This document shows, piece after piece, positions 1 to 4,713 of a DNA stretch of 8,317 nt (position 1 is the stretch's first letter; each line of letters starts with the position of its first letter). Below the pieces are notes generated by a model. The model was not told the DNA's origin. It did not search any database and worked only from the letters and a program-made list of their open reading frames with translations. The position numbers and the translations under genes are program-made. The stretch is from assembly GCA_029933115.1 (NCBI GenBank), contig JAOZOT010000141.1:1-8317 (forward strand). Direction: 5' to 3'. The stretch comes from Anaerolineae bacterium (GTDB lineage Bacteria; Chloroflexota; Anaerolineae; E26-bin7).

Positions 1-75
1 CTGCGAAGCTGGGGGTCTGCGATGGCTTGCCCACGCTTCTACCTGCGCCTGATACCGGGCATAGCTGTGACCTCA

Positions 76-91
76 CCCTCGCCTGCGAGGG
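76..91. repeat. Short GC-rich hairpin downstream of gene 1
   Basis: CCCTCGC (76-82) and GCGAGGG (85-91) form a perfect 7-bp inverted repeat with two bases between; in RNA this would fold with 5-6 pairs. It lies about 45 bases past the stop codon of gene 1, so it could help end the leftward transcript, but no run of U follows on the minus strand and the call as a terminator is weak. The flanking bases (CTCACC before, GGGGCTTCAC after) resemble the larger palindromic units at 2066-2865, so it may be a degraded relative. I see no other gene in bases 1-136. Confidence 0.4.
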
Positions 92-136
92 GGGCTTCAC
101 ACCATAGCCTGAGTAGTTACACTATTTCTTCACTAC

Positions 137-2038
137 CTAGCCTGGCGGTGATGGCTCCCCCGCCTGCGGCGGAGGCTTCGGCAAGCCTCTTCTCCCACGT
201 GGCAGCAGCCTTCTGAGATCATCCTTGAGCAGGAAAAGGCTGAGCCCCAGGCTCAGCAGCGAGATCACCTTGCCCACCACCCGAATGGGGGTGTCGCCGA
301 AACGGATTTTGACCCGATGCTCTCCGGCGGGCACGTCCAGAGTGATCAGGCCATAGGGAGCCTCCGGGCGGATGGGCACTTCCTGGCCGTCCACATAGCC
401 CCGCCAACCAGGGAAATAATAGGTGTAAAACTGTATCGTAGCTTGCTGGGACGAGCGCACAGTGATTTCCTCGGAGCCCCCGCCATGGCGGACCATCTCC
501 ACCGTCGCTCCTGGGGTGAGAGCGTGGGCCTTCACCAAAGGCTCACCGGCCATGTACTGGGCCACCAGTGGCGTGCTGCGGGGCTGTTCCTGAGTGTAGG
601 CCACCATACTGACCATGTCCGGATGGGCCAGTTCAAAGTCCAGGGGAGCCGCCGGCGTCTCCAGGCGAGGCGATAGCTCGGTGTACTCTGGGAGAGTGTA
701 GCTGAAGCTGGCCAGGATAACCACCAAAAGCAAGACGTAGAGGCCGGGATTGGTGGTTGAGGTGTGCGCTCTCTCCCCTTCTGCTCCCTGGTTTCGATGC
801 GCTTCGCTACTCAATCCAGACACCACGGCTCCGGCCAGCACAGAGAGGGTGAAGGCCGTCAAGGCCAGCAGCCGCCAGGGGAACTGCACCAAGGCGGCTG
901 CGGACAGAAGCCGCCACACCGGGAGGGAGAGAGGCAGCATGGCCAGGATGATGGCCAGAGTGAGGCCCAGGAAAAACAGAACCGTCCCTTGGCGCCTGCC
1001 CTGAGCGAGGCCGAAGGGCTCATCCCACCGGCGGAAAGTCAGGACGACGGCCATCAGGGACAGGGTGACGGCTGCCAGACCCAGTTGCAGGGACATGGTA
1101 TCTTCAGGACCTTCGACGGCGTAGCCATAGTCCCAGAAAGCCGAGAGCAACTGGAAGGGGTAGATGAAATGCTGGTCATAGCGATAAGTTGCTCTGGTCC
1201 ATTGTTCCTGAGCGATGTAGCTTCTTTCGACCAAAGCAGGCAACAGGAAAACGGCGCTGAGGCCCAGAGCCAGCACAGCCGCAGCCAGGGAGAGACTGCT
1301 CAAGCGAAGCCACTGCCATAGACTCGATCTCGTAGTGCGCACTTCAGTGCGCTTTTGAGGCGATAAATCGCCCACTGCGAACAGGGTTCGTGCCCTGGTT
1401 TGGCGCAGCACCAGCCAGAGCACATAGGCCATCAGGAGGGGCGTGAAGAGGAAAGCGGTAACGATGTGGGTCAGGATCAGGCCGGCGTAGGCCAGGGCAG
1501 CCAGGGCCAGATAGCGCCGTTGACCGGTCTCCACCAATTCCAGGAAGAGCAGCAGGATCAGAGGGAAGAAGACGAAGGCACAGAACTCGGTGAAAGCGCA
1601 GCGTACATAGATGTCCACCAGACGGTAGGGCACGTAAGTGTAGACCAGCGCCGACACCAACCCCGCTTCTGGTCCCCAGAGGCGTTTGACGAAGGCGTAC
1701 ATGGTCAGACCTGACAGGATGAAGGCCAGGGCATAGGTGATTTTGACCGCGGCCGTGGGCCCCGCTCCCAGCAAGTGAAAGACCTCGGCCACGTAGTAGG
1801 CCAGAGGAGCGTAGAAAATAAAAGTGGGATACCCATAGCCCAGGCCGTGGTCGGGCCCCCAGCGCGGGTAGAGATAGCCGTCCTGTATGCCCTGGTGGAA
1901 CTCGGTCAGGAAGAAGACGCTGTGAGCGGCGTCGTGAGCCTTGAGGAAATAGACCGGCGTGAGGAGCGGCCCCCAGGCGAAAATGGAGAGGGCAAGGATC
2001 AAGAATATGTTGTTGAGCTCCGAGCGATTGTCTTTCAT
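137..2038 (-). CDS. Polytopic membrane protein, PTPS_related / GT-C-like (gene 1 of three paralogues)
   Basis: A 633-residue protein with about 12 membrane helices (about 9-29, 98-118, 124-140, 150-170, 175-193, 195-212, 245-270, 316-335, 353-373, 388-408, 432-448, 588-606). It matches the 6-pyruvoyl-tetrahydropterin-synthase-related membrane family: HDAAH with Asp36 in the first external loop, YPRWGPD (57-63), GYGYP (67-71) and YTYVPY (133-138). An external domain (about 449-587) contains YFPGW (541-545). By analogy with GT-C enzymes it probably moves a sugar from a lipid-linked donor at the outer membrane face; no substrate can be read. The ATG at 2038 has GGGGAGG 11 bases upstream. It is probably the last gene of a leftward run after genes 3 and 2, but an 812-bp repeat/nuclease block separates it from gene 2. 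Oddities: cytoplasmic loops at residues 220-237, about 341-348 and about 409-417 are encoded by dispersed repeat-like DNA, and the tail (618-633, Pro-rich) also looks repeat-derived. The family call is firm; the reaction is inferred. Confidence 0.88.
   Translation of the reverse strand: MKDNRSELNNIFLILALSIFAWGPLLTPVYFLKAHDAAHSVFFLTEFHQGIQDGYLYPRWGPDHGLGYGYPTFIFYAPLAYYVAEVFHLLGAGPTAAVKITYALAFILSGLTMYAFVKRLWGPEAGLVSALVYTYVPYRLVDIYVRCAFTEFCAFVFFPLILLLFLELVETGQRRYLALAALAYAGLILTHIVTAFLFTPLLMAYVLWLVLRQTRARTLFAVGDLSPQKRTEVRTTRSSLWQWLRLSSLSLAAAVLALGLSAVFLLPALVERSYIAQEQWTRATYRYDQHFIYPFQLLSAFWDYGYAVEGPEDTMSLQLGLAAVTLSLMAVVLTFRRWDEPFGLAQGRRQGTVLFFLGLTLAIILAMLPLSLPVWRLLSAAALVQFPWRLLALTAFTLSVLAGAVVSGLSSEAHRNQGAEGERAHTSTTNPGLYVLLLVVILASFSYTLPEYTELSPRLETPAAPLDFELAHPDMVSMVAYTQEQPRSTPLVAQYMAGEPLVKAHALTPGATVEMVRHGGGSEEITVRSSQQATIQFYTYYFPGWRGYVDGQEVPIRPEAPYGLITLDVPAGEHRVKIRFGDTPIRVVGKVISLLSLGLSLFLLKDDLRRLLPRGRRGLPKPPPQAGEPSPPG
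140..187. repeat. Repeat-like GC-rich tail inside the 3' end of gene 1
   Basis: This stretch holds GCCTGCGGCGGAGGC with short GCCT/AGGC arms, and a second GGCTTCGGCAAGCC-like inverted segment. It encodes the last 16 residues of gene 1, a Pro/Gly-rich tail after the final membrane helix that lacks any conserved look. The composition resembles the intergenic palindromes elsewhere in the window. It is probably repeat sequence that now supplies the C-terminus; homologues without the tail would confirm this. Confidence 0.35.
790..813. repeat. Dispersed-repeat-like element in gene 1, loop 10/11
   Basis: GGTTTCGATGCGCTTCGCTACTCA resembles a short repeat I recall as widely scattered in bacterial genomes (GAGTAGCGAAGCG.ATCGAAACC on the other strand); this is recollection, not a search. 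It is read in frame as part of SEAHRNQ in the hydrophilic linker between the tenth and eleventh helices of gene 1 (about residues 409-430). Gene 3 has a shorter linker here. A related string, GGAGCGAAGCG, occurs at 2251-2261 inside a palindromic unit. Confidence 0.4.
999..1018. repeat. Dispersed CCCTGAGC...GAAGGG element in gene 1, loop 8/9
   Basis: CCCTGAGCGAGGCCGAAGGG matches the form of a very common scattered repeat (CCCTTCG.C..GCTCAGGG on the other strand). On the minus strand it is translated as PFGLAQG, residues 341-347 of gene 1. Alignment by eye to gene 2 (VKDW then ALRRQILFF) and to gene 3 shows that these residues are an extra segment of about 7-8 between otherwise matching flanks (RRWDE before, RRQGTVLFF after), as expected for an in-frame insertion into a cytoplasmic loop. 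Confidence 0.6.
1330..1380. repeat. 51-bp two-hairpin palindromic element (REP-like) in gene 1, loop 6/7
   Basis: Two perfect hairpins sit side by side: GCGCACT TC AGTGCGC (1337-1352) and GGCGAT AA ATCGCC (1359-1372). They are enclosed by outer arms TCGTAGT (1330-1336) and ACTGCGA (1374-1380) that pair with one G-T-type mismatch, giving a cruciform or three-way shape. The length of 51 is a multiple of three and the element is read through in frame as residues 220-237 of gene 1, a charged loop between helices 6 and 7. The corresponding loop is shorter in genes 2 and 3. Such paired-hairpin elements are normally intergenic. Confidence 0.7.
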
Positions 2039-2065
2039 GCGAACTCTCGCCTCCCCGACAACCTG

Positions 2066-2152
2066 GCCCTCACCCCACCCCCCTGGCCCCCCTCCCCTCT
2101 CCCGCCGGCCTGACGGCAGCAGGCGAGGGGAGGGGAGTCAGGGGGTGAGGGC
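2066..2152. repeat. GC-rich palindromic repeat unit U1
   Basis: An 87-bp unit bounded by GCCCTCACCCC (2066-2076) and GGGGTGAGGGC (2142-2152). Internal arms CCTCCCCTC and GAGGGGAGG pair around a GC-rich loop that contains CGGCAGCAGG. Its first 70 bases (2066-2135) match 2721-2790 with a single difference (A2113 against G2768). It lacks the second internal hairpin found in U2 and U3, so it looks like a shortened version. Confidence 0.8.
2067..2097 (-). promoter_or_regulatory. Potential G-quadruplex motif in the leader of gene 1
   Basis: On the minus strand this segment has at least four runs of three or more G separated by 1-3 bases (runs of 4, 6, 6, 4 and 3 G). It ends 29 bases upstream of the ATG of gene 1 and just upstream of its Shine-Dalgarno, so an mRNA entering from gene 2 or the DUF559 gene could fold here. 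The motif is clear; any effect on termination or translation is inferred, and competing duplex hairpins within the repeat may win. Confidence 0.4.
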
Positions 2153-2156
2153 CTTT

Positions 2157-2297
2157 GCCCTCACCCCACCCCCCGGCCCCCTCCCCTCGCCCGCTTGCCT
2201 GGCGGCAGCAGGCGAGGGGAGGGGGGAACATGCCCCCTCTCCCGTCGCTCGGAGCGAAGCGTAGAGCGAACGGGAGAGGGGGCCGAGGGGTGAGGGC
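2157..2297. repeat. GC-rich palindromic repeat unit U2
   Basis: A 141-bp unit bounded by GCCCTCACCCC (2157-2167) and GGGGTGAGGGC (2287-2297). It has two strong hairpins: a perfect 15-bp stem CCCCCTCCCCTCGCC (2177-2191) with 2211-2225, and a perfect 14-bp stem GCCCCCTCTCCCGT (2232-2245) with 2270-2283, extended by CGCTC/GAGCG past one bulged base. It ends two bases before the stop codon of the DUF559 gene. The shared end GGGGTGAGGGCCTTCACC (2287-2304) includes that stop and recurs exactly at 2855-2872. Confidence 0.85.
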
Positions 2298-2299
2298 CT

Positions 2300-2671
2300 T
2301 CACCTCTCACAAGCCTTTGCTATTTGCTCCAGTACCCACTCCAAGTCCTGCTCCACCTGGCTGTTAGTGAAGCGCAGCACACGATAGCCATCAGTCTCCA
2401 ACTCTTCCGTCCGCAGGTCGTCATATCCCTGCTGCTTTTGATGTACAGCTCCGTCCAGTTCGACAACGAGGCGATGTTGAGCACAATAAAAGTCTGCTAT
2501 AAAACGTCCCACCGGATGTTGACGCCGGAACTTGAGCCCCATGAACCGCCGATTTCGCAACTGTTCCCACAACAGAGCCTCGGCCGGAGTCTGCTCGCGC
2601 CTCAGTTGCCTGGCACGGGCTAGCATCGGTGCCGAAGTGCGCCAACGCCGACGTTTAGTTGGACGGCTCAT
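2300..2671 (-). CDS. DUF559 endonuclease-domain protein (Vsr-like)
   Basis: A 123-residue protein, the usual size for the DUF559 family, which has the very-short-patch-repair/PD-(D/E)XK-type nuclease fold. The visible signature is KFRRQHPVGRFIADFYC (47-63) followed by LVVELDGAVH (68-77) and a C-terminal VLRFTN (98-103). Asp60, Glu71, Asp73 and His77 are the likely metal/catalytic residues, so the domain looks intact. The basic N-terminus (SRPTKRRRWR) could bind DNA. The start is fixed by AGGAGGT at 2680-2686, eight bases upstream of the ATG. The frame stays open upstream to 2881 only because the repeat unit happens to contain no stop, so a longer 193-residue model is probably wrong. The TGA stop lies within the repeat end shared with 2855-2872. 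It is flanked on both sides by palindromic units and sits between two membrane-protein genes it has no obvious link to. Substrate and role are unknown; repeat-associated DNA processing is a guess. Confidence 0.85.
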   Translation of the reverse strand: MSRPTKRRRWRTSAPMLARARQLRREQTPAEALLWEQLRNRRFMGLKFRRQHPVGRFIADFYCAQHRLVVELDGAVHQKQQGYDDLRTEELETDGYRVLRFTNSQVEQDLEWVLEQIAKACER

Positions 2672-2679
2672 TGTGACTG

Positions 2680-2686
2680 ACCTCCT
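2680..2686 (-). promoter_or_regulatory. Shine-Dalgarno deciding the DUF559 start
   Basis: AGGAGGT on the minus strand, a near-perfect anti-16S match, lies eight bases before the ATG at 2671. It selects the 123-residue protein over the longer open frame that would begin inside the overlapping repeat and the end of gene 2. It also suggests the gene can be translated independently of gene 2. Confidence 0.8.
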
Positions 2687-2693
2687 GTACAGG

Positions 2694-2720
2694 GCCCTCA
2701 CCCCACCCCCCGGCCCCTTT
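2694..2720. repeat. Truncated palindromic repeat unit U4
   Basis: A partial unit opening with GCCCTCACCCC (2694-2704) and continuing with the ACCCCCCGGCCCC seen in U2, then broken off directly against the next full unit by CTTT. It has no closing GGGGTGAGGGC partner. The junction CCTTTGCCCTCACC matches the U1/U2 junction at about 2152-2164, so the same kind of tandem joining happened on both sides of the nuclease gene. Confidence 0.7.
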
Positions 2721-2865
2721 GCCCTCACCCCACCCCCCTGGCCCCCCTCCCCTCTCCCGCCGGCCTGGCGGCAGCAGGCGAGGGGAGGGGGAGAATATTC
2801 CCCCTCTCCCATTGCCCGCAGCGAAGGCGCAGGCCGGATGGGAGAGGGGGCTAGGGGGTGAGGGC
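2721..2865. repeat. GC-rich palindromic repeat unit U3
   Basis: A 145-bp unit bounded by GCCCTCACCCC (2721-2731) and GGGGTGAGGGC (2855-2865). It has two hairpins: a 12-bp perfect stem CCCCCTCCCCTC (2743-2754) with 2780-2791, and a 13-bp perfect stem CCCCCTCTCCCAT (2800-2812) with 2838-2850. The inner loop of the second hairpin differs from that of U2 while the stems are kept, which suggests the structure is what is conserved. It overlaps the 3' end of gene 2 and supplies its last codons and stop. Confidence 0.85.
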
Positions 2866-4713
2866 CTTCACCCTGCGCCAACCCAGGGTGCCCCCCCAGA
2901 CTAATAGCACCATCCCCAGACTCAGAGCCGAGACTGTTTTGCCTGCCACCCGCACCGGCGTGTCTTCAAAGCGCAGGAGGAGGTAGCGGCGGTTGCCCGG
3001 CACTTCGACGGTGATCCGCCCCAGAGGACCATCTTCGGGTTTGATTTCCACCTCACCGACGATGCCCAGTCCCCAGTCGTGCTTCTGCACCAGGTAGGCT
3101 CGCCAACCGGGGTAGTAGAATATGTTGAAGGTGAGCCGAATAAAGTGCTTCTCGTCACGGATAGGGGCTTTGTATTGCACAAACTCGTGAGTCGTACTCC
3201 ACTCCCGAGCCGCAGCCTGGGCTCCCTCCGGCACGGTGCTCTGGTCCAATTTGGATTCCACCGGCAGGCCGGCGATATAGTTGTCGGCCATAGGTGACCA
3301 CTTTGGTATCTCCTTCACCCAGGCCGTTGAACCGGTCATCTCGTCGGCGCTCTGCTGGAAACGCATCAACCCCGCCAGCGAAACCGGTCCCTCGGCCGGC
3401 TCGCTGATCTCAGCCTGAAGATAGGGGTAGCTGCCCAGAATGACCAGAGTCACCAGGATGAGCAGAGAATAGAGGGCTGAAGATTGGGAATTGGGAGTTG
3501 AGATTTTGGAGCTGAGAACTGAACCGGCCAGCAAGGCTGTGGAAAGGACGGTGAAGTGCAGGTATCGCCAGGGGAATTGGGCGAAACGCACCGGGCTCAA
3601 AAGTTCCCAGGTCGCAGCCGCAACAGGTAGCAGGAGGAAGATGGCTGCCAGGGTGACGGCCTGGAAAAAGAGAATCTGGCGGCGCAGAGCCCAGTCTTTG
3701 ACCTGCTTCAGAACAGCCAAGGACAAAACTGAGAGGACAAAAGGCACAGCCCCCAACTGGAAGCTGACCGTGTCGTTCGGGCCGGGCCCGCTGGCCCCAA
3801 AACCCCAAGTGGGGGAAAAGAGCTGGAAGAAGTAGACGAAATCGTCACGGTAGTCGTAACGCCCCGCATACCACTGGTCTACGCGCACGTATTTGAACTC
3901 GGTCAGCGCCGGCATCCAGAAAATGGCGCTGAGGCCAAATCCCAGAAGGAGGCCGGCCAGTGGGGGGATGGAAATGCGCAAGAAGTTAGCTACGAGCGGG
4001 AAAAAGGACTCCCTGGAAAGCTCGCGCAGGGGCTGGGTCCGATTGACCTGAGCCAGCACCAGCATGACGAGATAAGCAGCTACCAGAGGAGAATACATCA
4101 AGGTGATGGCGTTGTTGGTGAACATCAGGCCGGCGTAGGCCAGGCCCAGGCCGACGATGTTGGTCAGGCGCGGATTTTGCACCGTCTCGTAGCAGCCCCA
4201 CAAGACCAGAGGCACGAAGACGTAGGTCACCGATTCGGCCAGAGCGGCGCGCACATAGAGGTCAAAGACGTGATAGGGGACATAGACGTAGACCAAAGCA
4301 GCCACCAGGCCCGCTTTTGGTCCCATCAAGCGGCGGGCGAAAAGGTACATGGCCAGCCCGGAGAATACAATGGACAGGCCAAAGACAATTTTGACCGAAG
4401 TCACAAAGTCGAAGCCGATGAGGTGAAAGACCTCGCCCACATAAGAGGCCAGGGGACCGTAGATGTTGAAGAAAGGATAGCCGTAGCCAAAGGTGAAATC
4501 CGGGGCCCAACGGGGGTACCAGATGCCATCCTGGATAGAGCGGTCGAACTCGAAGAGAAAATAGACGTTGTGCCGCGCATCGTGGGCACCCCAGAAATAG
4601 CCGGGTTGCAGAAGTGGCCCCAGAGCAAATATAGTCAGCAAAAGCGTCGAAAGCAAGTAGATGTCCAGGCCGAGTTGAAGCTTCCAGCCCTTCCCTTTCT
4701 CCTCACGCCTCAC
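2851..4713 (-). CDS. Polytopic membrane protein, PTPS_related / GT-C-like (gene 2 of three paralogues)
   Basis: A 620-residue paralogue of gene 1 with the same order of parts: helix at about 18-38; external loop with AHDARH (43-48, Asp45 the likely catalytic-site acid by GT-C analogy), YPRWAPD (66-72) and GYGYP (76-80); YVYVPYH (142-148); further helices to about 432; an external domain at about 433-590 with YYPGW (533-537); and a last helix at about 593-610. It is probably a lipid-linked sugar transferase acting outside the membrane; donor and acceptor are unknown. The start is GTG at 4713, overlapping the TGA of gene 3 as GTGA, with AGGAG six bases upstream; this implies translational coupling. 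The C-terminal VKALTP and stop are encoded by palindromic unit U3, so the natural C-terminus was probably replaced. Residues about 401-414 (STPNSQSS-rich) come from low-complexity repeat-like DNA. The family call is firm, the function inferred. Confidence 0.88.
   Translation of the reverse strand: MRREEKGKGWKLQLGLDIYLLSTLLLTIFALGPLLQPGYFWGAHDARHNVYFLFEFDRSIQDGIWYPRWAPDFTFGYGYPFFNIYGPLASYVGEVFHLIGFDFVTSVKIVFGLSIVFSGLAMYLFARRLMGPKAGLVAALVYVYVPYHVFDLYVRAALAESVTYVFVPLVLWGCYETVQNPRLTNIVGLGLAYAGLMFTNNAITLMYSPLVAAYLVMLVLAQVNRTQPLRELSRESFFPLVANFLRISIPPLAGLLLGFGLSAIFWMPALTEFKYVRVDQWYAGRYDYRDDFVYFFQLFSPTWGFGASGPGPNDTVSFQLGAVPFVLSVLSLAVLKQVKDWALRRQILFFQAVTLAAIFLLLPVAAATWELLSPVRFAQFPWRYLHFTVLSTALLAGSVLSSKISTPNSQSSALYSLLILVTLVILGSYPYLQAEISEPAEGPVSLAGLMRFQQSADEMTGSTAWVKEIPKWSPMADNYIAGLPVESKLDQSTVPEGAQAAAREWSTTHEFVQYKAPIRDEKHFIRLTFNIFYYPGWRAYLVQKHDWGLGIVGEVEIKPEDGPLGRITVEVPGNRRYLLLRFEDTPVRVAGKTVSALSLGMVLLVWGGTLGWRRVKALTP
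3482..3516. repeat. GAATTGGGAATTGGGA-type low-complexity repeat in gene 2, loop 10/11
   Basis: The segment reads GATTGGGAATTGGGAGTTGAGATTTTGGAG-like: an imperfect tandem of (A/G)TTGGGA units, AT-richer than its surroundings. In frame on the minus strand it gives SSKISTPNSQSS in the linker between helices 10 and 11. This is the same loop where gene 1 carries the 790-813 element, and gene 3 has only a short linker there. I recall similar AATTGGGAATTG strings as scattered repeats in environmental genomes, without a search. Confidence 0.5.

Larger units (their letters stand above)
2066..2865. mobile_element. Putative repeat-bounded cassette carrying a DUF559 nuclease gene
   Basis: An 800-bp stretch begins with GCCCTCACCCC (2066-2076) and ends with its reverse complement GGGGTGAGGGC (2855-2865). 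It consists of a left block of two palindromic units, the DUF559 gene, and a right block of one truncated and one full unit. It separates gene 2 from gene 1 in what is otherwise a compact same-strand run (genes 3 and 2 overlap by 4 bp). I see no transposase and no clear target-site duplication, so true mobility is not shown. It could move by recombination between repeats, or through a transposase or the nuclease acting elsewhere. Precise removal of 2066-2865 would leave gene 2 without a stop, running in frame into gene 1, so the original junction was not simply this. Confidence 0.35.

Noticed and set aside
76..91. A firm rho-independent terminator for the leftward transcript
   Set aside because: The stem is short, the loop very tight, and no U tract follows on the minus strand.
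22..216. A 64-codon plus-strand frame at the window's left end
   Set aside because: It crosses the hairpin and the tail of gene 1 and has no support beyond being open.
2070..2303. A 77-codon minus-strand open frame and several plus-strand frames (1959-2264, 2155-2367, 2532-2861, 2719-2904) over the repeat blocks
   Set aside because: They are translations of the palindromic GC-rich units, with Pro/Gly/Arg composition, no Shine-Dalgarno that I see, and no family resemblance.
2066..2865. A CRISPR array
   Set aside because: The units are palindromic, of unequal length and mostly adjoining; there are no regular repeats with unique spacers and no cas genes.
2066..2865. A classic insertion sequence or MITE with target duplication
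   Set aside because: There is no transposase, the flanks (AACCTG against CTTCACCCTG) give no convincing direct repeat, and the inverted ends also occur inside the block. It is kept only as a low-confidence cassette.
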